DNA of 64,000 bases from Arthrinium phaeospermum (taxonomy: Eukaryota > Ascomycota > Sordariomycetes > Amphisphaeriales > Apiosporaceae), in NCBI GenBank assembly GCA_006503535.1, contig QYRS01000003.1:3224001-3288000 (forward strand), in the 5' to 3' direction. The position numbers and the translations under genes were made by a program. Positions 1-10,788 of this stretch are shown in pieces (the first letter of the stretch is position 1; each line of letters begins with the position of its first letter). The notes under the pieces are model-generated. The model saw only the letters and a list, made by a program, of their open reading frames with translations, made no database searches and was not told the DNA's origin.

Positions 1-1362
1 TTTTAAGCTTCTTCGGAATGCAACAGCACGCTTGCGGTTGGCCCATCGAATGCACCTTGTCAGAGACGTGCGATCTGCCGATATACAAAATGGATGCTGG
101 GAGCAAATCATACCTAGGTACACATTCGCAACAAGCATGACTGAGCAGTGCACGCAACTCTACCTAGCCCTGGCACTTCTTGTTTGGATTGGGCTATTGC
201 CATCAGCACAATGGTAACAAATGCATCAATCCCAGAAACCAGTGGCCGTGTTTGGCCTTATCTTCCTGCCCAAGCCCACTTGCCAGTGCATAATGCAGCG
301 GCAGTTACGACGTGTACTACAACGTCTTGGCAACCGCCGAAAAACAACAACCTTCCTAACTCGGCAAGAGCGAGCGGACGTTTCTGTAACATCTCAAAAT
401 GACAAACAAGACCGCAGACACTGGGCGCTAAACACTCGGCAATTAATTCCTGACTTGCCTAGAAAAGAAGCTCTTGCCTTTCCGCTCTCAGCTGCGCAAG
501 ACCTTTTGCTATCGATCGCTTTACATTGTATTCTCCGTCTTGGCAAATGCGACCTGGGCCGGCCCTTGACGCTTGCATGCGGAAGGACGTCTATAAGTTG
601 GTCCGAGTCTAGAGGCTAGAGGCCGTCGTGGAGCCGCCCCTGTAATCTCGCCGCCAGCAAGTAAACAGCCCGCCTCAGGTGTCCAGCCCAGATAACGAGC
701 CGCCCGTGGCCACCCCGCATTCTCCCCTGGTGAACATCGCGGCAAACACAGCCCGTTGCTCCTGTGCGACTACCTACCAGTTCGGGGTTCTAGTCCTGTC
801 ACGATGGGCCTTCTGATTGGTCACACCGCTTCAGAAGCTGAGGGATCGCTCTGGCTTGGCAGTGCAAGTATTGTAAAAGAGAGACACCTTGCGAAATCGT
901 GACCATGGCCCCTGATCTGTGCACAAACAGATGGATCTGGCGCTGGGATCCGTCGATTGCCTCGACCAGATGATCTCCTATGGCAATTGCCCAAGGACGC
1001 TCCTGCTATCGAATTGGATAGTCGTCGACGCGCGATATCCGTCCGGTCTATTGACCCGGTTGCAGTGCATGAACGGTCTTAATTGCGATAGGCAGGCCAG
1101 CACGCGATGTGCCCACACCAAAGCTTGGTCGCTTCCATCGACAGATCCCAACTTCCCGAACCGGTAACCGTGAGCCATTCGCGGCTCCCCGCTTTTCCTC
1201 ACGCATCACGAGAGGGATGTTTTTGTTTGTACGTGTTTGTTTGCTTATAAGAAGCCCGCCTGTCGCCCTGGATTGAGGGCCTCGTTCTCTCGGTCTTCTT
1301 TCGCTCGCTAGCTTGTGCTCGACATCTTTCTTGCCATACCTCAAGCACACACTGTCATCAAG
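1..1362. other. Intergenic sequence upstream of the aminopeptidase gene
   Basis: I see no convincing gene here. The longest open frames (for example 221-619 on + and 521-745 on -) have no recognisable domain, no coherent composition and no intron signals. The last 150 bases before 1363 hold the probable core promoter and 5' leader of the aminopeptidase, including pyrimidine-rich stretches. No tRNA, telomeric repeat or transposon was recognised. Confidence 0.6.
1245..1254 (+). promoter_or_regulatory. Probable TATA box of the aminopeptidase gene
   Basis: CTTATAAGAA lies about 110 bases upstream of the ATG at 1363 and is followed by a CT-rich stretch around 1280-1312, a usual arrangement for a filamentous-fungus core promoter. 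Assignment is by motif and distance only. Confidence 0.45.
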
Positions 1363-2624
1363 ATGGTTCGCAGTCTTCTAGTTGCGGCTCTGGCTGCCTC
1401 AGCCACCACTGCTCTCTCGGTAGGCCGACGAGAGGCCACCCAGGAGCAGTACACCATCGAACTCGCGCCGGGCGAGACCAGGGTCGTCACGGAAGCCGAG
1501 AAGTGGGAACTGAAGGCTGTATGTATACCGCGCTGCTTTGGCCATCGATGTAACTAACTTTTGCAACAGGAAGGCAAGAAGTTCTTCGACATTACTGAAT
1601 ACCCGGAACTTGCAGAACTTGCGTCTCAGCCCAAGAACCTCGCCGTGTCCGCGGCGGTCACCTTCCCCTCGGCCATGACGCAGACCACCAAGGTCGAGGC
1701 CCTCCTGGGCAAGCTGGACAAGTCTACCATGCGCGCCAAGCTGCAGACCTTCTCGGACTTCCACAACCGTTACTATAAGTCAAGCTACGGCAAACAGTCG
1801 TCCGCGTGGCTCCTGGAGCAGGTCAACTCGGTCATCTCGGCGAGCGGCGTCAAGGGCGTCACCGCCAAGGCCTTCACGCACTCGTGGGGCCAGAGCAGCG
1901 TCATCGCCACCGTCCCTGGCAAGAGCGCCAAGACCATTGTCGTCGGCGCCCACCAGGACTCGATCAACCAGGGCAGCCCCATGGAGGGCCGCTCCCCCGG
2001 CGCCGACGACGACGGCTCCGGCTCCATGACCACCCTCGAGGCCCTCCGCGTCCTCCTCCAGGACCCCACCATCGCCGCGGGCCAGGCCGCCAACACGCTC
2101 GAGTTCCACTGGTACAGCGCCGAGGAGGGCGGCCTGCTCGGTAGCCAGGCCATCTTCACCCAGTACTCCAAGGACAAGCGCGACGTCAAGGCCATGCTCC
2201 AGCAGGACATGACCGGATATGTCAAGCCAGGCAGCAAGGAGGCTGTCGGTGTCATTACCGACTACGTCGACACAGGCCTGACCAACTTCATCAAGAAGGT
2301 CATCACCGCCGTAAGTTCCTTCCTCTCCCCAAAGCACTACCACATCCTCCTTCCTCTTTTGGAAAACAAGCTGACGGGATCTGCTAGTACTGCGATATCC
2401 CCTATGTCGAGACCAAGTGCGGCTATGCTTGCTCCGACCATGCCTCCGCCTCCAAGGCTGGATACCCCTCGGCCTTTGTCATCGAGTCCGCCTTTGAGGA
2501 CACAAGCCAGTACATCCACACTGCGCGCGACACTATGGACACGGTCAACTTTGACCATGTCCTGCAGCATGCCAAGATGACCGTGGGCTTCGCTTACGAG
2601 CTTGCCTTGGCTTCTTCGCTGTAG
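1363..2624 (+). CDS. lap1: Secreted leucine aminopeptidase, peptidase family M28
   Basis: Three exons are read as 1363-1518, 1570-2310 and 2388-2624, giving 377 residues, the usual length of fungal LAP1. Intron 1 is GTATGT...CAG with a TAACTAAC branch site; intron 2 is GTAAGT...TAG. Residues 1-18 form a signal peptide, followed by a propeptide. The co-catalytic dizinc site is complete: His180 and Asp182 in AHQDS, Asp198 region in PGADDDGSG, Glu237/Glu238 in SAEEGG, Asp265 in QQDMTG and His317 in the third exon (SDHAS). Cys301, Cys310 and Cys314 could form the disulfide known near the last zinc ligand. The enzyme removes N-terminal hydrophobic residues from peptides outside the cell. The ATG at 1363 was chosen over the in-frame one at 1315 because it starts directly at the signal peptide. 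Function is inferred from family; the catalytic residues are seen. Confidence 0.95.
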
Positions 2625-3421
2625 AGTTGGATTGTTGACTCGATAGGTGACGCTTTGAACATACCTCTATGAGGTACTCCTAGATACATGTACACAAATA
2701 GACGATACAAATCATGGAATCCAGAAGTTCATCAAACCTATAGAACGAGGTCGTTCATAACCTCTTGTAGCTCACACAAATCATGCAACAGCGAAAAATG
2801 AAAACCAAAATAATCAGACGCTGGGACCAAATGCTCGTTTTATGTACTTTACAACAACTTTACAACAACTGCCACTCGGAATGCAAGCGGCTCATCCGCA
2901 AAAGTAATGAGCACTAGAATGAGAAGATGCATGCCCCCCAGCTCACGCCTGCCTGGGTCTGACGTGCCAAAACATTATGATCTCAAGCCTCTTATGCCTC
3001 ATCTCGGGTCCTTTCCTCATCATCCCTAACGATTACCCCTTGCCTCCCTTGTTGGCCACGCGCAACACGAAAATCATTGATAGAAGGACCATAGAGAGCG
3101 TCGCAAACAACATCATTATTTGACCCTGAACACCAGATGATGCCATTATGCCGGTATGGGGGTATAAAGAAGGCAAGGAACAGAGAATAAAGAACCGAGT
3201 TTCGTTGTCCATCCATCGTTGACATCGTGAACCTCGTCAATTTTCCCCGCCTCGCCAATGAGAACTGTAGTAAACCATAATGCTGCACAATAAATGTGTG
3301 TGTGCAGCAGAAATCAGACCAAAAACCAATCTTAACTCCCTCGATAAAAACCGCTATGCTGGAAACTGAGAACAAGTCCGGCAACCGGTATATGTACATA
3401 TCATGGGCCATGGCTATGTAC
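2625..3421. other. Intergenic region between convergent genes
   Basis: This stretch separates the 3' ends of the aminopeptidase (+) and the EDC4-like gene (-), so it mainly holds two 3' untranslated regions. The minus-strand open frame at 2992-3435 overlaps the end of the EDC4-like gene, lacks a domain and is not taken as a gene. I see no other element. Confidence 0.6.
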
Positions 3422-6400
3422 TCAGTATCCACCAAGATTCATGTTCGGCTTGCTTGCGAAATCCACGATCTGGTTTGCCATGGACATCATCTGCGACAGA
3501 TGTCGGAGAATCTGCTCCTGCGGCGAAATGTGGCTGATGCGCATGAAGAGCTGTTCGATTTGGGACACACAGCCACCGAGGATGTTCGGGACAACTTCGC
3601 GGACTTGGGATTCCTGTAGTTCGGACGCGATTAGTCTGGGAGCTGGAGGGTGGTCGACAGTCTGTGGACCTACGATGTGGGGCAAAGTGCCATGCATGCT
3701 ACGGATGATGATCTCCATCCAAGCAACCTTCTCCCGGAGGCATTGTCCGTCAAGCTCGCGTGCCAGTTCGGCGATGGCAGCCAGCGACACAAGCGGCGAC
3801 AGTTCGTTCAGACTATTGGCATCCAACTTGACCAGGTAAGTCTTGAAGATGTCATCTTTACGATCAGACTGCAGCCACTTGACCAGAGCAGCCTCAAGCT
3901 CGCCTCTTTCAACCAGGTTTCCGATATCGGCAACCTTGCGGTCAAGGTCGTGGTCTTTGCTGCTGTTGGAGCCAGCAGCGTTACGGAGCATCATCTGGTT
4001 ATTCGAGTGTGCTGAAGGGCTGGGGTAGTTTTGCTGTGCTTGCAGATTCGAGTACGAGGGCCCTTGAGACGCCTGCGAGTACTGCGAATGGGACACCTCA
4101 CGAGAGGGACGCTCGCGCGAGGCCGGTTGCTGCATCTTGAGGAATGCTTCATGGAACTGGGCCTGAGTCGCAGCCATGGAGGACACAGTATCAGAGAGTC
4201 GCGTAACCAATGCCGTAAGCTGGTCGATCTTGTTGCTATCGGCGCGAATCTTGTGCTCCAGGTCTTCAATGTGTTCTGCTGCTTGTCGTCGCACATCGTC
4301 CACGGCCTGGCCAGCCGCGGTAGCTGCCATACGCGTGAAGTTGGGTGTGACGGTCTTGTGAAGAGCATCCATGAAGGTCTTCTCGATGTTGACGGACAAG
4401 CTCTGTCCAATCTTCTCGGTGACGACCTTGGCCAGTTCTGGTTTCTGGATCGCTTGGCTGACGGCAGCAGGAAGCAGCTTCTGCATTTGGTTCTGCACGG
4501 CATGCGAGATGCGACCGCTGACCTTAGAGTCGATCTGCTCCGTGACGGTGCGAGCCAACTGTTCAGTGATGGTTCGAGTGATGAGCTCGTTCACCGCAGG
4601 CACAACATGCTCCTCAACCTTGTCGCTGATGGTTCTCGTCAAAAGACGGGAGACGTTGTCATCCAACGTTGCGGATACGCTGTCGAGAAGGTCGAGTTGA
4701 CTCTTGTTGAAAGTCTGGTCGCGATTACGCAGATCATTGTCCATCTTCTGGCGATTCTCCACAAGCGCGGCCTCTACCACACTAGTGAGCGTCATCTCGA
4801 TTTGCTTGACGGCAGACTGGAGCGAGTCTGGCAGAGCATTCGATTGAGAAGACGCCGAAGACTTGGCCTCGTTCTTGGACATGGTCGGTCCAACACGTGG
4901 GGAGTGCGCACTGCTGGTAGATTGAATGGGATCTTGGGAGTTTGATTGTTGTTTGTCCGCGGCAGCGACGGCAGCGGCGGCGGCAGCAGCAGCAGCCTTT
5001 TCTCGCTTCTTTCTCGAGCGGCGGTCCGATTTTTCTGTTTGATTGTTAGGCGTAACAGGTACTTCGGCAACCTTGCGCTCGGGCTGTTGGCGAGAAGTAG
5101 TAAGATCGTCTGCAGATTTTCGGTTTGTGTCCTCTTGGCCAGAACCAGGTTGAGGTTGAGGTGAAAGGTTCTCCTTCAGGTTCGGTCGAGTTGCGATGCG
5201 AATAGGTAACGTGGTGGGGTCCTCTGCAGGCTGTGGCTCTGGAGGTTGTGTGCTGGGCAGCTCTTTGAGCTTGGTAATTTTCACAATACCAGTCTCAATG
5301 GCATCCACAGGCGCGATAACCTTATTGTCTCGAGTCCACCCCAATTCACTCTGCTTGATACAGATGTTGGAGACACCCTTCGAATGCATCACGTAAAGCT
5401 CGAACAGCGTCTGCTCGTCCTTCTCTAGCTCTGCCGAAGGTGTTCCTAGCATATCCAGGCTCCGAATCACACCCTTGTTGGCGAAAGAGTACTCGCGTAC
5501 ACCACTAATGACCGCGGTACTATCGGGCTCGGGAATGGACGCGTCTTTCGCCACCAACTTCTGGACGTAGTCAACCTGGGATAGTCCCTTGATGGTGTAC
5601 TTGGGAGCCGACAAATGGAGGAAGTAGACCGAGTTGCGAGTGGGGTGTCCGACCACAATCATACCTGTAGGTGGGTGGTACATCACACTGCAGACGGCAT
5701 CGGATTCCTTGGAGTGAGGAAGGTTGAATTCCTGGACAGGCTTGCCGAGGGCAAGATCCCATAGCTGAAGCGTGTGGTTCTGCTTCATACCTACAATCAT
5801 GTAGCGTAAGGCGCAACGCTTCTGGTACGGCCGTTGCTTATCCAGCAGTAGGACAGAGGTTGGCCAAGCCTTCTCTCCCTCCGGTGTGGTGGTAAGAGTC
5901 ATCAAAGGCTCCCTAACCTCTAGCGAAGTCTGCGCTGGCATCGGGAATCGCGGATCGGATCCTTCGTCGACAGCCGTAAGATCTCGCACGTCCCAGAACT
6001 TGACGCGGCCAGACTTGTCTAGAGACACGATTGTACTGTCGTCTTGGCTGAAGGTGAAATCCTTGCCGGCCTTACCAGTGTTGATTCGCAACGAACATTG
6101 CTTCGACAATTTCTCGGTATCGACGACGCGGTCGTGGCCGGGTTTGAAGAGCTTGTGCTTCATGATGTAGGATGGCCAGATTATGCTAATCGTCTTGCCA
6201 CGGCCTACGGCGAAGTATTCGGGGTGAGCACACGAGGTTCTAGCTCGCGTCTTGAGGACTCCTCCAGGAGCATCGCCTTCGTGGGTGCTGATGGGTGGAA
6301 GAGCAAACCCGTACTGTTCTGGGTGCGCGTCGTCGATATAGTCCTTATCTCCGTTTCTCAGGAGAATGTGGTAGACGGTGCCACTGATACCAGTACCAAT

Positions 6401-8323
6401 AATTGCTTCCTTTTGCGCAGTGTGAATGTCGGCAGGAGTAGACGAAACTGCAATGTTGAAGATGCGGTCCTTGGTTTCGGTGAACAATTTGGCGTCACGC
6501 CCATCATCCTGTCGGATGACGCGAATGCCGCCAGCCTTGGACATGCCGTAAACAATGAAGGATTTGGTGCTGGAAACCAGATTCCGGTCGATCTGATCAA
6601 ACTCCTTCTTGACTCTAGCAATATCAAGAATGACCTCTTCCCGGAATTGGGGGCGAGTTTCTTCATTCTCCTGCAGTGAGATGGAGATCCAAGGCTTCAT
6701 GGGGAAGTTGTAAACCTTGACAGGGCTCGGCTCCTCTTCGATCACGACAATTTCATCAGCATCGGCACTTTCCCAGCTGTCTGCTACAGGGCCGTGGCCG
6801 TTGGCGGCTTCGTCGACAATGTCGCGGACAGCTTGGGCCGTGCTAGGAGACATTGCGCGCTCAAGAAGTCCCGAGTTCTCCTCCTTCTCGAGCTCCCTCT
6901 GGATATCGCGTGCTGCGAGTTCCGACTTTTCGTCAAACTCGGAATTCGACTTGGCCCGGATCATTTCATCCAAATCCTGCACGATCTGCGCCTGGGCTTC
7001 CTCGTGCTCCATCTGCGCTATCGCGTCTTGTGCTTCTCTGTCTGCACTCTCGGCGAGACCATCAATGGCCTCGGAGACAGTTTCCCTGTGGTTCTCTTCG
7101 GGAGCGCCAGGCTGGTGCTCAACGCGCAGAGTAGAAGGTGATTGGCGGCTATGCTCTGGACTCGTGACGTGGCTCCGCTGGAAGCTGTGGCGTTTGCTCT
7201 CGTTAGCGCCGGGAGAGGATGTGGTGCTGGGCACCTTCTTCAGAATCTGGATGCTTGGTGCTGTCTGGCCCGGGGTAGAGGTCTTCGAGGCCTTGTTCTG
7301 GGGAGAATAGGAGGCAAGGTCCTCAAACGGATTGTTGTAGTCGAACATTGTAGTCTTCCGGGTTGCGCCATTCTGAGAGGACTGGGAAGCATACTCGTTC
7401 TTTATGGATGCGGAAGGGCTGTAAGGCTGCTGCTGTTGCAGCTCAGCCTGTAAAGAATAATGCGAGTCCTGAGAGGCCAGCTGAGGCTGTTCCCGCCTTA
7501 ACAGCTCGCTTAAGTCTCCATTGTTATGCTCCTTCGACGCATTCGAGTGTGCACTCAGATCGGGATGCGAAGAAGATTCGGCCAGGTACGGCTCGTCAGT
7601 CTGCGATGGCTTCTTCTTCTGCAAAAGACTGAGCAGATACGCCTGTGTCTCATCGGCTGGGTTACCACTGTTCCACTCTGGCGCGGCGGGCGCAGAAGGC
7701 TGCGCCTGGTCGTCGGCTCGCATGGAATCGGTTTGCGAGTCACCCTTCATCAGCGAGGCCAGATAGCCCTGCGGATCGCCCGAAATGGGAACCGGGGCAT
7801 GCAGGGTGGGCTGAAGGCCGCCGTGAGGGAAGTTCATGGACTGGTCGAGAGACGACGCAGACTGGTGATGAACTAATGGCGAGGGCTGGGAAAGAGTCTG
7901 ATTGGCCAATGTGCTCTTGTTGCCGGATGGGTTAAACTTCAGCAGACCCAGCAGATTGACTGACTGATTCGCCTGTTTGCCACTGTTGTTGGTATTGTTG
8001 GCAAGCGAGCCAGGCATAGACCCAATCGGACCCAGGGACGACATGCCCTGCGGGCCGTGAGAATGGGAAAAGTGGCTCGTCGGCGGTGTAGGGGCGGGCG
8101 GAGGGAAGACGTCGGCAGCCGAAGCATCCTGATGCTCCGATGCAGGAGAAACGAGGTAGTCTTGGTTCAGAGAGAGCGCCAAACGAGACAGATCCTCGGT
8201 GTCCTTGTAACTTCGCTCGCCCTGGGCTTGTTGGCCCTGTTGGTGGTTGGCTCTCAGGCGGGCAAGCATCGCATTCAGGTGGTCGTCGGGGCCGCCGCCG
8301 CCAGACTGATTGTAGCTCGCCAT
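3422..8323 (-). CDS. EDC4: EDC4/Ge-1 (Pdc1-like) scaffold of the mRNA-decapping complex
   Basis: One uninterrupted frame of 1633 residues. The N-terminal 500 residues are disordered and Ser/Gln-rich, with short leucine-rich helices at about 13-24, 123-130, 187-194, 229-235 and 270-277. About 550-960 is the Ge-1-type WD40 propeller, recognised from phrases such as SGRVKFWDVRDL, HTLQLWDLALGKP and MIVVGHPTRNSVYFLHL. A charged linker with a run of nine alanines follows, then long amphipathic and coiled-coil segments (about 1200-1450). The C-terminal helical domain begins near 1490 (DRKVADIGNLVERGELEAAL). In animals EDC4 joins Dcp1, Dcp2 and Xrn1 in P-bodies; in fission yeast Pdc1 binds Edc3 and Dcp2. 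I infer the same cytoplasmic mRNA-decay role here. The long open frames on the opposite strand are codon-bias shadows. Confidence 0.9.
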   Translation of the reverse strand: MASYNQSGGGGPDDHLNAMLARLRANHQQGQQAQGERSYKDTEDLSRLALSLNQDYLVSPASEHQDASAADVFPPPAPTPPTSHFSHSHGPQGMSSLGPIGSMPGSLANNTNNSGKQANQSVNLLGLLKFNPSGNKSTLANQTLSQPSPLVHHQSASSLDQSMNFPHGGLQPTLHAPVPISGDPQGYLASLMKGDSQTDSMRADDQAQPSAPAAPEWNSGNPADETQAYLLSLLQKKKPSQTDEPYLAESSSHPDLSAHSNASKEHNNGDLSELLRREQPQLASQDSHYSLQAELQQQQPYSPSASIKNEYASQSSQNGATRKTTMFDYNNPFEDLASYSPQNKASKTSTPGQTAPSIQILKKVPSTTSSPGANESKRHSFQRSHVTSPEHSRQSPSTLRVEHQPGAPEENHRETVSEAIDGLAESADREAQDAIAQMEHEEAQAQIVQDLDEMIRAKSNSEFDEKSELAARDIQRELEKEENSGLLERAMSPSTAQAVRDIVDEAANGHGPVADSWESADADEIVVIEEEPSPVKVYNFPMKPWISISLQENEETRPQFREEVILDIARVKKEFDQIDRNLVSSTKSFIVYGMSKAGGIRVIRQDDGRDAKLFTETKDRIFNIAVSSTPADIHTAQKEAIIGTGISGTVYHILLRNGDKDYIDDAHPEQYGFALPPISTHEGDAPGGVLKTRARTSCAHPEYFAVGRGKTISIIWPSYIMKHKLFKPGHDRVVDTEKLSKQCSLRINTGKAGKDFTFSQDDSTIVSLDKSGRVKFWDVRDLTAVDEGSDPRFPMPAQTSLEVREPLMTLTTTPEGEKAWPTSVLLLDKQRPYQKRCALRYMIVGMKQNHTLQLWDLALGKPVQEFNLPHSKESDAVCSVMYHPPTGMIVVGHPTRNSVYFLHLSAPKYTIKGLSQVDYVQKLVAKDASIPEPDSTAVISGVREYSFANKGVIRSLDMLGTPSAELEKDEQTLFELYVMHSKGVSNICIKQSELGWTRDNKVIAPVDAIETGIVKITKLKELPSTQPPEPQPAEDPTTLPIRIATRPNLKENLSPQPQPGSGQEDTNRKSADDLTTSRQQPERKVAEVPVTPNNQTEKSDRRSRKKREKAAAAAAAAAVAAADKQQSNSQDPIQSTSSAHSPRVGPTMSKNEAKSSASSQSNALPDSLQSAVKQIEMTLTSVVEAALVENRQKMDNDLRNRDQTFNKSQLDLLDSVSATLDDNVSRLLTRTISDKVEEHVVPAVNELITRTITEQLARTVTEQIDSKVSGRISHAVQNQMQKLLPAAVSQAIQKPELAKVVTEKIGQSLSVNIEKTFMDALHKTVTPNFTRMAATAAGQAVDDVRRQAAEHIEDLEHKIRADSNKIDQLTALVTRLSDTVSSMAATQAQFHEAFLKMQQPASRERPSREVSHSQYSQASQGPSYSNLQAQQNYPSPSAHSNNQMMLRNAAGSNSSKDHDLDRKVADIGNLVERGELEAALVKWLQSDRKDDIFKTYLVKLDANSLNELSPLVSLAAIAELARELDGQCLREKVAWMEIIIRSMHGTLPHIVGPQTVDHPPAPRLIASELQESQVREVVPNILGGCVSQIEQLFMRISHISPQEQILRHLSQMMSMANQIVDFASKPNMNLGGY

Positions 8324-10208
8324 GACTTCAATCTCCGAAGTCCGGACAGCGAGCTACCGTCCGGTTGTGGTGTCGCGATGGGATGAACAGCTGACTGATT
8401 GCAATCGCACGAGAGGGCTGAACAGGCGACAGAGCTTTTCGTCAGTCTGAAGCCCGTCAGAAGGTGGAATGTATGTTGAGGGTTGGGGGTGTGGGAGAAA
8501 AAAAGATGAGAGAAAATCAGAGGATCTCTCCCAGATTGTGGTTGACGTTTTTGATGCGATGGGATGGGATGGCTGAAAAGTTTCTGGATTAGCAAAGCTG
8601 CCCAATCCGATGGTTGTTTCAGTCAAATCGCCCAAGCTCTCCAGCCGATCAACCCGTCCATCAACCAACTCCGGTCGCTGGGCAGTCACTCACCTCAATT
8701 AGTGCTGGAAATACAGGTACTTTAGGGTACACTGTAGCTGTATTCGACTGGATGTTGAGGGCCCTGTTTGCTTGCTACCTCTACCCCCGCAGTATCTCCA
8801 GCACGGGCCTTTCAACGCTTCAAGGCAAAAGCAGCAGTTGGTTGGCCGATAACCCCTCTCCAGTTTAATACACGGGCGGCAATATAACTGGACAAATGGG
8901 TCCTCGATTACAACATACAGAGAAACTGGCGAGACTGGGAACGACTCAAGGCGCGCATCAACAGCCAACAGCTACATGTAAGTATATGTATCATGTATTC
9001 TGTGGTCTTGTCCGTCCACATTCGAATTATTTATGCGATGGAATGAATTTACTACTTGAACCGATTGCGACGAACGCTGCACGTGTAACGGAGATGGAGC
9101 AACCAAAAAAAGATAGGACGAGTGAGTGGGCGATCAACCACACCCGGAATTATTCCATGACAAACGCAGGCAGTTGGGGGGGCATGAGTCGACCGAACAA
9201 GCAAATAATATCGTTCCCGTCAAGTTCCCCCATCCCACTTCATTGGGTGCGATCCATGCAAGTGTGCGCTGTCGATGGTGGTACGGCTTTCGGTACGGCC
9301 TGGTCTGTGGCCAGCAATGGATACTCGCCTGAACGATTTTCCAAAAAGAGGTTTGGTAACTGTGATGACGGCTCTATTTCTGTACAGGCACACGTATTCG
9401 GAGATAGCACCACCCCCTCCCGATAGATCTTGGTGTAAACAGAAGACCCAAGCTGCTTTGCGCATTGCCTACTGCCTTCATGGATGAGTAAATATGCATC
9501 AATTGTAAGTAGGCACCAGCCCAGATGCAGGTAGTTGCTCTGTAGAAAGTAATGCCGTTATGACAAAGGATGCGCAATATGAATGCCCGACAGCTTGCTC
9601 TCAAAACCATCAAAGCTCACAGGTGCTGTCGCGGCTCTCATCAAGTCGCCTCAGTAATAAGTGGCCTGCTTTCCATACTTCAATTTACTGGTGGGGTTCC
9701 TCAGCCCGCCTCCGCCAGCCCACGAATCCCTCCCTCATCGGGCTGCAGATTGCCGGGTGGTCGAATTGAAACATCCTCCTTTCCCATGCCAACTACGTAC
9801 CTGTATACATACAATTTCGAGATTTGCCGCTAACGTCCTGTCGCTTATTTCTCCTGTGGCATCATCGTCCAAACTACGCCTCTTTAACCCCCCGACCGTC
9901 GATTGCGCAGAAGCCGTGCCAGCAGCGTGCTACTACTACCTACACTGCTTGCGTGTGTGTGCTCGACCCCAACCTGTGCGATCTTCCCCTTTGCGCCCCA
10001 TCATCGCCGTACAGCCAGGGCCGTGACCAAAGTTCTGCGGATCGGCGCCACCCAAACCCGTGCCTACATCATCGCAGCGAGAGGAAGCAAAAAAAAGTAG
10101 CCCCGAACCCCCCTTGGCATCTGGCTCCTGGCTACCAACCTACCTATCCTCCCGGTTGTTGCTTGCTGCTCAGGAATCTTCCTCTGAAGGAACCAACCCA
10201 ACGGCGCC
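8324..10208. other. Divergent intergenic region with long 5' leaders
   Basis: About 1.9 kb between two divergently transcribed genes. It must hold the promoters and 5' leaders of the EDC4-like gene (-) and the small membrane-protein gene (+). Several short open frames are present (for example 8896-9426 and 9824-10399 on +) but have no conserved look. The last 500 bases before 10209 are C-rich, consistent with a long fungal 5' leader, and contain upstream ATGs that could act as short upstream frames. Confidence 0.5.
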
Positions 10209-10788
10209 ATGTTCTGCTTACGGAGGTGAGTTTGCTATATACTTGCAACTACATGCTACCATATCAACCAACCTGTGGAACCATCCTGGCTAACCATCGA
10301 CCTCGCTCTCCTGAACCAGCTGGCTACCCCTGCTCTTCATCCCGACGAACGCCTCGCCGGCCTTCATCTTCCTCTTCTTCGTGTGCACATACTTCCTGAA
10401 CCGCCCCTGCGTCTACTGCTCCGTGCTGCTCCTGATCCTCTTCGTCACCTCGTGCCACTGGTCCGACCGCTGCTTCTTCGACTTCAACAGCAACTGGTTC
10501 GCGCCCCGGCCCTCGACGTACTACTACCCGAAGAATGACACGATAACGGCGGCGACGACGGGGTCGCCAAACGCCGTCGCCGCAGGCGGGGCCGCGGCCG
10601 CCGACAACTTCAACGCCACCGCCCTCGAGATGCTCAACACGACGGTGGGCGCCCTGGCCGGCGCCGCGGCCGGCGAGATAGATCGCAGGCGGACCGAGTG
10701 GACGGGCCTGGGCATCGAGTGGCTGCGGAGTCTCCTGGGGCGGAGGGAGTGGAGGATCGAGTGTATGGATCTGTACATTCGCCTATGA
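10209..10788 (+). CDS. Small conserved cysteine-rich membrane protein, function unknown
   Basis: Two exons, 10209-10225 (17 nt) and 10320-10788, give 161 residues. The intron is GTGAGT...CAG with a GGCTAAC branch site about 29 bases before the acceptor. Splicing joins MFCLR to a strongly hydrophobic segment (SWLPLLFIP..., about residues 6-48) that forms one or two membrane helices and carries five cysteines before residue 50. A Trp/Phe-rich stretch follows (CHWSDRCFFDFNSNWFAP, about 49-66), and then a low-complexity Ala/Asn/Thr tail. I do not recognise a domain. The aromatic block and hydrophobic core look like a conserved fungal family, while the tail looks freely evolving. Without the tiny first exon there is no start codon ahead of the first hydrophobic residues, which is why I prefer this model. 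Topology and role are not determined. Confidence 0.7.

Noticed and set aside
770..800. tRNA B-box-like sequence GGTTCTAGTCC
   Set aside because: The T-loop purine is replaced by T, no A-box is found at the right distance and no cloverleaf can be drawn.
1780..2343. 187-residue minus-strand frame across the aminopeptidase
   Set aside because: It lies opposite exon 2, whose zinc-binding residues are clear; Val/Gly/Asp-rich composition is a shadow.
4031..4945. 304-residue plus-strand open frame antisense to the EDC4-like gene
   Set aside because: It mirrors the coding strand, as do several others across 3422-8323. Leu/Arg-rich composition is what codon bias on the real gene produces, and no domain is seen.
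9824..10399. 191-residue plus-strand frame upstream of and across the small membrane-protein gene
   Set aside because: Pro/Ser/Arg-rich translation of C-rich leader; the alternative frame downstream has a clear membrane-protein pattern and matching splice sites.
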